A stretch of 5,291 nucleotides of DNA from Balneolales bacterium (GCA_007127665.1 SKYY01000151.1:1-5291); one strand, 5' to 3'. Shown: positions 1-5,291, counted from the stretch's first letter. A program made the numbers and translations. The notes: generated by a model from the sequence alone, not told the origin.

Positions 1-1
1 A

Positions 2-604
2 GGGCACATCCAACTGATACCACCATACGGAATCTCGGTCATTTCGGACATTGACGATACCGTAAAGATCACCGAAATGCCGGCCGGTACCCAGATCGTG
101 CTGCGCAATACATTTTTTAAGCCCTATCAGACAGCTCCGGGAATGGCGGATCTATACCAGCTTTGGGATGATGCCGTATTCCATTATGTGTCCGGCACGC
201 CACGTCAGTTCTTCCACCCGCTCACGGAGTTCCTGTTTCATGAGAACCAGGGCTTCCCGCCCGGTTCGATGCACATGAAGAATGTGCAGAAGAACTTTCT
301 GAGCCCGGACACCTGGAGGAACATGGGGGATATGCTCATGAACGACCGTTATACCTACGAGCAGAAAAGCGGCCAGATTGCTGAAATACTGAAGGCTTTT
401 CCGGAACGGCGGTTCATCCTGGTAAGTGATTCCGGGGAAAGGGATCCGGAAATTTACCGGGAAATGATGCGCCGTTTTCCGGGACAGATTGAAAAGGTGT
501 ACATCAGGGATGTGGTCAACGACCGGGAGCACAATCCGGAGCGGCTGGCAGGGATGGAAATCATCCCGGCCCGGACCGTCTCTCGGGCAGTATCCCAATT
601 CTAA
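2..604 (+). CDS. DUF2183/App1-like phosphatase (HAD-type), 5'-truncated
   Basis: The frame is open from base 2, so the N-terminus lies outside the window and 200 residues are visible. They match the C-terminal catalytic domain of the DUF2183 family (yeast App1 phosphatidate phosphatase, Mg-dependent dephosphorylation of phosphatidic acid to diacylglycerol). HAD motif I is SDIDDTVK at visible residues 15-22, with D16 the expected nucleophile and D18 the general acid. Motif II is YVSGTP (S64). K122 in YEQKSGQ is a reasonable motif III lysine. Motif IV is LVSDSGERDPEIY, with D143 and D148 as likely metal ligands. GFPPGS and VYIRDV are also typical of the family. The ATG at 77 is downstream of the nucleophile, so it is not the true start. 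Bacterial members usually carry an extra N-terminal region, probably 150 residues or more, missing here. The family assignment is firm. The substrate in bacteria is not established, so phosphatidate phosphatase activity is inferred from the yeast relative. The gene converges on the large minus-strand gene. Confidence 0.88.
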   Translation, partial: GHIQLIPPYGISVISDIDDTVKITEMPAGTQIVLRNTFFKPYQTAPGMADLYQLWDDAVFHYVSGTPRQFFHPLTEFLFHENQGFPPGSMHMKNVQKNFLSPDTWRNMGDMLMNDRYTYEQKSGQIAEILKAFPERRFILVSDSGERDPEIYREMMRRFPGQIEKVYIRDVVNDREHNPERLAGMEIIPARTVSRAVSQF

Positions 605-641
605 AATTTAACAGTCAGTACGCGATGTATAAAGGCACAAA

Positions 642-660
642 GTATTGACCGTTTCAATAC
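642..660 (+). other. Perfect 7-bp stem hairpin after the phosphatase gene
   Basis: GTATTGA (642-648) pairs perfectly with TCAATAC (654-660) around the loop CCGTT, 38 bases after the phosphatase stop codon. There is no T tract on either side, so it is not a standard intrinsic terminator. It could stabilise or help process the 3' end of the mRNA ahead of the stronger terminator at 678-703, or be chance. Confidence 0.35.
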
Positions 661-677
661 GCCTGGATAAAATAAAA

Positions 678-703
678 GCCCGGACCTCTAATGAAGCCCG
701 GGC
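678..703. terminator. Bidirectional intrinsic terminator between convergent genes
   Basis: GCCCGG (678-683) pairs with CCGGGC (698-703) around a 14-base loop that can pair further in part. Read on the minus strand, the stem is followed at once by CTTTTATTTTAT, a good U tract, so it should end the large minus-strand gene, whose stop lies about 67 bp away. Read on the plus strand, it is followed by AGTTATATTT, a weaker T-rich stretch that could still stop phosphatase transcripts. Confidence 0.8.
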
Positions 704-721
704 AGTTATATTTCAATTATT

Positions 722-749
722 GGACAGAAAAGCCAGCTAGGTTTTGTCC
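722..749 (-). other. Imperfect inverted repeat just after the large gene's stop
   Basis: GGAC (722-725) and AAAA (728-731) can pair with GTCC (746-749) and TTTT (742-745), leaving a two-base bulge and a 10-base loop. On the minus strand it starts about 20 bases after the stop codon and its 3' side holds CTTTTC. It is a weak stem with mostly A-T pairs next to the loop. It may be an auxiliary 3'-end structure ahead of the main terminator at 678-703. Confidence 0.25.
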
Positions 750-769
750 TGTGTGGATGCCTGTGCCTG

Positions 770-3700
770 TTATTTAATCAGGGTCATGGTGCGGGTCAAC
801 ACCTCACTGCCGGCTTCGAGACGGTAGAGGTAGTGTCCAGATGACAAATGTCCGGCATCGAAGCTGATCTCATGGCTGCCGGCGCTTTTCGTTTCGTTGA
901 CCAATGTCGCCACCCGCTGTCCCAGGCTGTTGAACACATCCAGTCGCACCTGTGCACTCTCCGGCAGATCGAAGCGGATCTGTGTGGTCGGGTTGAACGG
1001 GTTGGGATAGTTTTGTCTTAACGAAAACTCAGCGGGCACGTCGCTCAGGAGGTCGACGTCAGTTGGTTCTGCGCCGGTTCCCGCAAGCGTCACCTCGACC
1101 GGGTTGTTGTTATTATCGGCGTTGTGGACAATTTCCAGTAGACCCGTGAAATCGCCGGTGTCATCCGGGCTGAAAGAGATGACCACTTCCAAATCATCAT
1201 CCGGATCCAGACTGAAGCTTCCATTTCCGCTGGTGATGACAAAGACCCCGCCGGCGTCTTCAGCCAGGGTAACTTCGCCGGTCATTTCGGCTTCGCCGTT
1301 ATTTTGTATGGTAATGGTCTGGCTTTCGGTCTCACCTTCAGTAAGCTCCCCGAAGTCCACTTCGGTATCCGACAGGGCAATGCTAGGCATTGGCTGCGCT
1401 GTTCCGGTACCCAACAGAACGACCTCTGCGGGACTCGCCTCATTCTCAGCGTTGTGGGTTATCTCAATAAGGCCTTCGAAGTTATCTACGGCAGACGGGG
1501 AGAACGAAACTTCAACTTCAATGGTCTGGCCGGGCTCAAGGCTGAAGTCACCATCTCCAATGGTAATGGCAAAGGACCCGCCGGCATCTTCAGCCAGGGT
1601 AACCTGGCCGTCGAGGCCTGCATCACCGTCGCTTGATATGCTGAATGACAGGGTTTCGGTCTGACCCTCGGTAAGGCTGCCGAAGTCCAGCTCCTGCTCG
1701 CTGACTGCTATTTCGGCCTCATCAGAAAAGACTAACACTGCTTCGCTGAACTGGCTGGTGTTGAACGAGCCGTCGGAAGCTGTGGCTACTATATGAGCGC
1801 CGGATTCGATTTCCAGACTGATTGGCAACGGAAGAGTGCCGAAAACCCAGTTGCCGGCATTATCCTCCTCGTATACGACCGTCCCAAGGAAGGTCTTTCC
1901 CTGCTGCTCATCACCTTCTGCAAGAAAGACGTCAATACCGAGATTATAGTCGGCATTGGTAGCATTGGTCCGGACACGGTATCGCATCTCGATTTGTCCG
2001 GTACTCTCATTGTAGAAAGTTTCGTCAGTATCAAATTCCGGGAAATTGAGCAAGGTATTGGGACCGTTTCCGCTACCTCCGACATCCACATTATCCATCC
2101 CCAGATCGATCCCGTTACGTCCATTTGCATAAATACTGTTTCCACGGATCAGGTTGCCGGCCGAGGCGGTTCCCGCATTGGAAAGGCGGATGCCGCTTCC
2201 AGTGTTATGGGCAATGATATTGCCGAAATCTTCGCCGGGGTTCCAACGATCGGGATTGATGGTTGAAAGTGAATATCCGATCTGACTTGGTCCGACCACA
2301 GCATCACTGTCAGCAATAATGCCATTTGCATTTCCTATGGCATCTCCGTTGGGATGGATACCTATATGGTTGCTCAGGATAAAGGTTCGAGAGGCTCCGT
2401 CCGCGAGTTCGATTCCTCTTACATTGTATCCGATGATATTGCCGGCACCGGGGGTGCCAATGACCACGTCAACACCTTTGCCTGCGACAACTATCCCACG
2501 GTCATTTCTCAGGTTGGCGCCGGTTTCGTCCGTTCCAATATAGTTGTTCACAATGCCGACCTGCCCGGCATTTCCGGTTACTTCAATGCCATTGGTATTA
2601 TTGCCGATGATGTTGCCATTTGCCAATTCTTCCGTGTCACCGACCACACCTCCTGATCCGTTGATCCAAACACCGCGACCATTGTCCGTAATCCTGCTCC
2701 GCGAGATCTGATTGCCGGATCCGGCACCACTCCGCAGTTCAATCCCTGTATTGTTGTTGGCTACGACAACATTCGATATAATGTTGTCGTCACCATTGTC
2801 GATGCGGATTCCCTGGTTCTGACCCATATCTTGTCCATCGGAATCCGTGCCGATGAAATTCCTGAGAATTTCGTTGTCATTTGCTTCAATACCGTCACCA
2901 CTGCCAATACGGATACCCACAGATTGGGAGTTTCCTATGACATTGGTGGCTGCCCCTCCGCCACCAATTGTGTTACCGGAGCTTTCCACAACAATGCCAC
3001 TGCTGCCATTGCCATAATCTTCCAGGCTATAACCCGAAGCAATGTTGCCTTGATGAGGCAAACCAATGTGATTTCCCAACACATTTTGACCATCGGAGCC
3101 GAGAAGGATGCCACCTTCTCCGTTGTTAGAAATGGTGTTGCCTGCAAAAAATCCAATTAAGTTATCAGCACCGGCCGTTGCGGCAACTCTGATACCCGCG
3201 CCATCGTTGCCATCCGTAGGGCGGAACTCAAGGTTGTCGGACTCTCCAATAGGCAGGAGGCCTATGATGTTGTTTTGAAAAACTGTTCCGGAAGTACCTG
3301 TGCGAAGGTGAACACCATCCCCCTCATTGTTGAATATGATGTTCTCACGGATAATAGTGATACCTCCACCGGTTTCGGAAGCTCCCACCAGGTCTATACC
3401 ATGCGCTCCGTTGTCATATCTTAGAATCGCTCCGGAATCGGTCAGGACTCCTCCGATCAGATTGTTGCTGATGGTGTAGTTGTTGCCGCTTCCCGAGCCA
3501 AGATTACCCTGCAAGAGGATGCCGCTGGCACCGAAACCGCCAATGGCGATATGACGGACCTCAGACCCGGTGCTTTCGGAGCGAAAACGAATGCCGCTGG
3601 CACTGACATCGCTCCCATTGATAAACACCACAGGACGGCCTCCGAGGGGGTGATCACCAACCTCTTCAAACTCAGGGTGAGTTTCACCGGCAATGGTGAC

Positions 3701-4090
3701 ACGGTTGCTGATGTATGGTAGAGCACTGTTCAGACGTATCTCGGAATATCCATTTGGGGATACGTCGATAAATCTGTTGTCGAATTCGATGATCACAGGT
3801 TCGTTTGCTTCGTTAGCCTCCTGAATGGCCGCACGGAAAGTACATTCCAAAATATCTATATCAAAACCTCCGATATTGACAGTTCCGACCGATTCACCGG
3901 TAGTGCAGTCACCGTCACCCGGGGTTTCATTGGGATTGTCGGCAGTCGAATTGACGTTGAATGTTACCTGCGCCGCGAGTTGAGGAGCAGACAGGGTCAG
4001 AACCAGCATTGCCAGCAGCAACGTCCCCCATTTGTGACACAAATTTCCTTTTATTAACGGAATAAAACGGTACATAGATTTCATAACCAT
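770..4090 (-). CDS. Secreted beta-helix protein with CSLREA-like, ASH repeats and T9SS sorting domain
   Basis: Predicted protein of 1106 residues from the ATG at 4090 (numbering used here). Order: signal peptide (1-40, hydrophobic core LLLAMLVLTL, likely cut QLAA|Q); CSLREA-like module (42-94, CTFRAAIQEAN); right-handed parallel beta-helix (about 99-690, repeated N-x-I/V-x-x-N and GI-x-hydrophobic turns); beta-sandwich after LLNFPEF (701-787, ends ATASDGSFNTSQFSE); two ASH/choice-of-anchor-D-like domains (793-902, 903-1008); T9SS type A sorting domain (1022-1106). It should be exported by Sec, moved across the outer membrane by T9SS, and anchored or released. I see no obvious polysaccharide-lyase active site, so an adhesive or structural surface role is as likely as an enzyme; this is inference. 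An in-frame ATG at 4168 would add 26 residues (Cys- and Lys-rich) before the signal peptide and lies inside a palindrome, so I reject it. ATGs at 4090 and 4084 are both plausible: neither has a clear Shine-Dalgarno, but both follow an A-rich run. The function is unknown. Confidence 0.9.
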   Translation of the reverse strand: MVMKSMYRFIPLIKGNLCHKWGTLLLAMLVLTLSAPQLAAQVTFNVNSTADNPNETPGDGDCTTGESVGTVNIGGFDIDILECTFRAAIQEANEANEPVIIEFDNRFIDVSPNGYSEIRLNSALPYISNRVTIAGETHPEFEEVGDHPLGGRPVVFINGSDVSASGIRFRSESTGSEVRHIAIGGFGASGILLQGNLGSGSGNNYTISNNLIGGVLTDSGAILRYDNGAHGIDLVGASETGGGITIIRENIIFNNEGDGVHLRTGTSGTVFQNNIIGLLPIGESDNLEFRPTDGNDGAGIRVAATAGADNLIGFFAGNTISNNGEGGILLGSDGQNVLGNHIGLPHQGNIASGYSLEDYGNGSSGIVVESSGNTIGGGGAATNVIGNSQSVGIRIGSGDGIEANDNEILRNFIGTDSDGQDMGQNQGIRIDNGDDNIISNVVVANNNTGIELRSGAGSGNQISRSRITDNGRGVWINGSGGVVGDTEELANGNIIGNNTNGIEVTGNAGQVGIVNNYIGTDETGANLRNDRGIVVAGKGVDVVIGTPGAGNIIGYNVRGIELADGASRTFILSNHIGIHPNGDAIGNANGIIADSDAVVGPSQIGYSLSTINPDRWNPGEDFGNIIAHNTGSGIRLSNAGTASAGNLIRGNSIYANGRNGIDLGMDNVDVGGSGNGPNTLLNFPEFDTDETFYNESTGQIEMRYRVRTNATNADYNLGIDVFLAEGDEQQGKTFLGTVVYEEDNAGNWVFGTLPLPISLEIESGAHIVATASDGSFNTSQFSEAVLVFSDEAEIAVSEQELDFGSLTEGQTETLSFSISSDGDAGLDGQVTLAEDAGGSFAITIGDGDFSLEPGQTIEVEVSFSPSAVDNFEGLIEITHNAENEASPAEVVLLGTGTAQPMPSIALSDTEVDFGELTEGETESQTITIQNNGEAEMTGEVTLAEDAGGVFVITSGNGSFSLDPDDDLEVVISFSPDDTGDFTGLLEIVHNADNNNNPVEVTLAGTGAEPTDVDLLSDVPAEFSLRQNYPNPFNPTTQIRFDLPESAQVRLDVFNSLGQRVATLVNETKSAGSHEISFDAGHLSSGHYLYRLEAGSEVLTRTMTLIK
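773..1027 (-). other. T9SS type A C-terminal sorting domain
   Basis: Protein residues 1022-1106. FSLRQNYPNPFNPTTQIRFD is followed by a strand pattern VRLDVFNSLGQRVATLV, then SAGSHEISFDAGHLSSGHYLYRLEAG and the terminal MTLIK. This is the classic Por secretion system C-terminal sorting domain, which targets Sec-exported proteins to the type IX apparatus in the outer membrane and is usually cleaved by the sortase-like PorU. The T9SS machinery itself is not in the window. Confidence 0.92.
1061..1714 (-). repeat. Two tandem 110-residue ASH/choice-of-anchor-D-like domains
   Basis: Unit 1 (about 1385-1714) and unit 2 (about 1061-1384) are offset by exactly 330 bp with no internal indel. By hand alignment roughly half of the residues are identical, including VTLAEDAGG, DFG-x-LTEG and LxGTG, with SFSP and HNA also kept. 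The pattern (I-A-hydrophobic-S, V/L-DFG, SLxP, FSP, I-x-HNA, LxGTG) is that of the Ig-like ASH/choice-of-anchor-D family, often found as spacer domains before sorting or anchoring domains. They probably form a stalk between the helix and the C-terminal sorting domain. Confidence 0.85.
2069..3796 (-). repeat. Parallel beta-helix (PbH1/NosD-like) coil repeats
   Basis: About 575 residues of degenerate coils. Recurrent signatures include NLIGG, NIIFNNEGDGVHL, NTISNNGEGGILL, NVVVANNNTGIEL, SRITDNGRGVWI, NIIGNNTNGIEV, NIIAHNTGSGIRL and NSIYANGRNGIDL. Asn in the turns suggests an asparagine ladder, as is usual for right-handed beta-helices. Glycine and aspartate are frequent in the loops. The repeats are visible in the protein rather than as near-identical DNA, so they are old. 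The helix ends near NGPNTLLNFPEF, which precedes a beta-sandwich in similar proteins. Confidence 0.85.
3809..3967 (-). other. CSLREA-like N-terminal domain (variant)
   Basis: Protein residues 42-94. The pattern FNVNSTADNPNETPGDGDC, then a second cysteine in ECTFRAAIQEANE, matches the CSLREA module found after the signal peptide of many bacterial beta-helix surface proteins. It probably caps the N-terminal end of the helix. The signature here is CTFRAAI rather than CSLREAI, and the two cysteines (residues 62 and 83) are separated by 20 residues, more than in the members I remember. Confidence 0.75.
3971..4090 (-). other. Sec signal peptide of the beta-helix protein
   Basis: From the start at 4090, the N-region carries several Lys/Arg residues (MVMKSMYRFIPLIKG), followed after CHKWG by the hydrophobic run TLLLAMLVLTL and then SAPQLAAQ. 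Signal peptidase I would most likely cut after residue 40 (LAA|QVTF). The cysteine at residue 18 is before the hydrophobic core and not in a lipobox, so this is not a lipoprotein signal. The layout supports a start at 4090 or 4084 rather than 4168. Confidence 0.8.
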
Positions 4091-4113
4091 CTGTTTTTTT
4101 GTGATTAGTATAA

Positions 4114-4130
4114 TGCGGCAAGGCGCCGCA
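4114..4130 (-). promoter_or_regulatory. GC-rich hairpin in the leader of the beta-helix gene
   Basis: TGCGGC (4114-4119) pairs with GCCGCA (4125-4130) around a 5-base loop. It lies about 24 bases upstream of the chosen ATG, in an otherwise AT-rich leader. On the transcript it would be a stable 6-bp GC-rich stem and could affect translation start or mRNA stability. On the plus strand it is followed by CATTTTGTCTTCTTCTT, so a weak plus-strand terminator is another reading, though no plus-strand gene is evident upstream of it. Confidence 0.45.
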
Positions 4131-4158
4131 CATTTTGTCTTCTTCTTGATCTCGCAAT

Positions 4159-4177
4159 GCAATATCATTGATATCGC
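4159..4177. promoter_or_regulatory. 19-bp near-perfect palindrome, possible operator
   Basis: The sequence GCAATATCATTGATATCGC is symmetric about base 4168 except for one A/C mismatch seven bases out, giving eight of nine matching pairs. It lies about 70 bp upstream of the beta-helix start and downstream of the candidate promoter. It is flanked by inverted arms ATTTTGTC (4132-4139) and GACAAAAT (4193-4200), whose centre is within 2 bp of the palindrome's. It could be a dimeric repressor site or a leader RNA structure; no regulator is encoded nearby. Confidence 0.35.
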
Positions 4178-4194
4178 TTATGCATACGGGATGA

Positions 4195-4225
4195 CAAAAT
4201 AAAATCTGTTTATAGAAAGGGCAAA
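4195..4225 (-). promoter_or_regulatory. Candidate Bacteroidota-type promoter for the beta-helix gene
   Basis: On the minus strand TTTG (4222-4225) is followed after 20 bases by TATTTTG (4195-4201), close to the TTTG / TAnnTTTG promoter layout of Bacteroidota but one base short in the -7 box. It lies in the AT-rich part of the intergenic region and would give a leader of about 100 nt. An alternative is a sigma70-like pair TTGTCA (4192-4197) and TATCAA 18 bases further on. Both are weak matches. Confidence 0.3.
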
Positions 4226-4280
4226 TATTAATTCTTTATTTACAAATGACTTGCGGGTAAAGGTTGCATCAATCGATGTA

Positions 4281-4302
4281 TTGGCATGGAGAGGGATGCC
4301 AA
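4281..4302. other. Perfect 7-bp inverted repeat in the intergenic region
   Basis: TTGGCAT (4281-4287) pairs with ATGCCAA (4296-4302) around 8 bases. No T tract follows on either strand. Position between the barrel gene's stop and the beta-helix promoter fits an mRNA 3'-end structure or a protein-binding site. The sequence does not decide between them. Confidence 0.3.
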
Positions 4303-4348
4303 ATGTTCACAAGACAAATACCTGCAGGAAATGTACCAGCACGGAGTG

Positions 4349-4381
4349 ACTGGCTTTCCCTTCCTATGGGCATTTGCCAGT
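4349..4381 (-). terminator. Stem-loop downstream of the outer-membrane protein gene, possible weak terminator
   Basis: ACTGGC (4349-4354) pairs with GCCAGT (4376-4381), and an inner CCC/GGG pair (4358-4360 with 4368-4370) can extend the fold. It begins about 28 bases after the barrel gene's stop on the minus strand. There is no U tract after it, so any termination would be inefficient or factor-dependent. No better terminator for this gene is visible before the beta-helix promoter. Confidence 0.3.
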
Positions 4382-4409
4382 GAATGACAGAATAGCTATA
4401 CCGGGGTAT

Positions 4410-5291
4410 TTACCAGCCAGGGATAAATTGAAGGCCGAATTGTGTGCTCCGTTCCGGCCGCTGGAATGGATGCGCAAGGTAGAACTCCAGTACCAGGGCG
4501 CCAAGCAGGTTGATCCGGGCGGATACACCGGTGCTGAAGACCGGGATGCGCTCATCGGAGTCCCTTTCGAGCCGGAAAACCGGTGGCTCGTCTTCGCTCC
4601 AGGCAAGCCCGCCATCCACAAAAAGAGCGATATCCATCGGGATGAACCGCGTGCGAAACAGCCCGTATTCCTCCATGCCCAGAAGCGGGAAGCGAAGCTC
4701 GAGGCTGGCTACGGCGACGTGGGTACCCACCAGCCGGTTTATTGGTGCAAAGGTCTCATCGTCCTGTGAAAATTCGTCCGCCCGGAACGAAAAGAAATTG
4801 TACCCCCGAACGTAGGCCTGCGAGTTGGGATAGCCCAGGTAGACGGTTGAAAACGGGTCGTCGATGTCGGACCAGTAGTTGCCGAAGTGGGCGATGCGAC
4901 CGGCAAGTGTCAGTGGATCGAAGAAATGATAGCGCCGGTAATCGGTCATGAAACGGGCAAACTGCACGGATCCGATCAGCGGTGTGGCCTGGATGCGCAG
5001 GCGCCGGCCCTGGATCGGTCCGGTGAATCCCATGAAGGAGGTGTCCAGCACATAGGCCAGGGAGGCGGATCCGAAATAGATATCGTCGCGCGCTTCCAGT
5101 TCCTCGATGTCCCGGTCGCCGAAAAGGCCGCCAAAGCCGACGGCATAGGTTTCAACCCAGCGGTCGAAGGTGTAGAGCGAAACGCCTATGGTGCTTTCCA
5201 GCCGCGTGGTGGTGGAGAGCGGATATTCCCCGAGGACATTGGCCTGGTTGATGGTGACACGTTCGACAAGGCGGTTTAGAACCGGTTGACC
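4410..5291 (-). CDS. Omp85/BamA-family outer-membrane beta-barrel protein, C-terminal part
   Basis: The minus-strand frame is open to the window edge, so 293 C-terminal residues are visible and the start is outside; the ATG at 5051 is internal, because barrel-like sequence continues upstream of it. Evidence for the Omp85/bacterial surface antigen (D15) barrel: alternating-hydrophobic strands; the loop-6 signature VRGY (visible residues 161-164, bases 4800-4811), a hallmark of the superfamily; a later strand ALFVDGGLAW, typical of the FxDxG strand; and the end LVLEFYLAHPFQRP...FGLQFIPGW, with a C-terminal tryptophan of the kind recognised for barrel insertion. Family roles are outer-membrane protein insertion or translocation. 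In this bacterial group such barrels are also found fused behind WD40/TolB-like propeller or peptidase domains; which of these applies cannot be seen here. It lies upstream of, and on the same strand as, the T9SS-cargo gene, with about 320 bp between them. Confidence 0.83.
   Translation of the reverse strand, partial: GQPVLNRLVERVTINQANVLGEYPLSTTTRLESTIGVSLYTFDRWVETYAVGFGGLFGDRDIEELEARDDIYFGSASLAYVLDTSFMGFTGPIQGRRLRIQATPLIGSVQFARFMTDYRRYHFFDPLTLAGRIAHFGNYWSDIDDPFSTVYLGYPNSQAYVRGYNFFSFRADEFSQDDETFAPINRLVGTHVAVASLELRFPLLGMEEYGLFRTRFIPMDIALFVDGGLAWSEDEPPVFRLERDSDERIPVFSTGVSARINLLGALVLEFYLAHPFQRPERSTQFGLQFIPGW

Noticed and set aside
152..598. Minus-strand frame opposite the phosphatase gene
   Set aside because: The plus strand carries all HAD motifs in order; the minus translation has no recognisable features.
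1104..1664. Long plus-strand open frame (about 186 codons) antisense to the ASH repeats
   Set aside because: Ser/Pro-rich translation with no domain pattern; it is the complement of a clearly coding, repetitive region.
1793..2266. Plus-strand open frame of about 157 codons antisense to the beta-helix
   Set aside because: The opposite strand has unmistakable domain structure here; the frame is kept open by the biased codons of the repeats.
2831..3160. Plus-strand frame of about 109 codons antisense to the beta-helix
   Set aside because: Shadow of the repeat coding; no start signals and no recognisable family features.
2069..3796. Possible CRISPR-like or satellite DNA repeats in the beta-helix region
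   Set aside because: Similarity is at the protein level with varied spacing and degenerate DNA; there are no identical repeats separated by unique spacers.
4091..4168. N-terminal extension of the beta-helix protein from the ATG at 4168
   Set aside because: It would put 26 residues rich in Lys and Cys before a normal signal peptide, and its ATG is the centre of a palindrome. Starts at 4090 or 4084 give a standard export signal.
4401..4412. ATACC/GGTAT self-complementary sequence at the barrel gene stop as a terminator
   Set aside because: The arms leave a loop of only two bases and no T tract follows.
4374..4769. Plus-strand frame of about 131 codons opposite the barrel gene
   Set aside because: The minus strand has the VRGY signature and barrel strands; the plus frame is a by-product.

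Overview
The window looks like chromosomal DNA from a member of the Bacteroidota/Balneolota/Rhodothermota side of the FCB group. The best clue is the C-terminus of the central protein, a Por/type IX secretion (T9SS) type A sorting domain with the NYPNPFNP motif, ending in a basic LIK tail. The Asp/Glu-rich secreted sequence, the lack of clear Shine-Dalgarno sites before an A-rich start region, and a possible TTTG/TATTTTG promoter fit that group. The phylum is an inference; no rRNA or other marker gene is present.

Layout: (1) 2-604, plus strand, the 3' part of a DUF2183/App1-type HAD phosphatase whose visible portion carries all four HAD motifs. (2) 605-769, a short convergent intergenic region with a good bidirectional intrinsic terminator (678-703). 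(3) 770-4090, minus strand, one large gene for a secreted, probably surface-exposed protein of about 1106 residues. Its order is signal peptide, CSLREA-like N-terminal domain, long right-handed parallel beta-helix, beta-sandwich, two 110-residue tandem ASH/choice-of-anchor-D-like domains, and T9SS type A sorting domain. (4) 4091-4409, the intergenic region upstream of that gene, AT-rich, with a candidate promoter, a 19-bp palindrome inside a wider pair of inverted arms, and a GC-rich hairpin close to the start codon. (5) 4410-5291, minus strand, the C-terminal 293 residues of an Omp85/BamA-like outer-membrane beta-barrel protein with the VRGY loop-6 signature and an aromatic C-terminal residue; its start is outside the window.

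The two minus-strand genes both encode cell-envelope products (an outer-membrane barrel and a T9SS cargo), but the gap between them is about 320 bp and holds promoter-like sequence, so they need not form an operon. The plus-strand phosphatase is convergent and probably unrelated. I see no CRISPR array, tRNA, rRNA, insertion sequence or defence/toxin system. The window is mostly ordinary envelope-gene territory. The most distinctive items are the periodic long-loop architecture of the beta-helix, the exact-period duplicated Ig-like domain, an enlarged CSLREA-type module, and the structured upstream region of the big gene.
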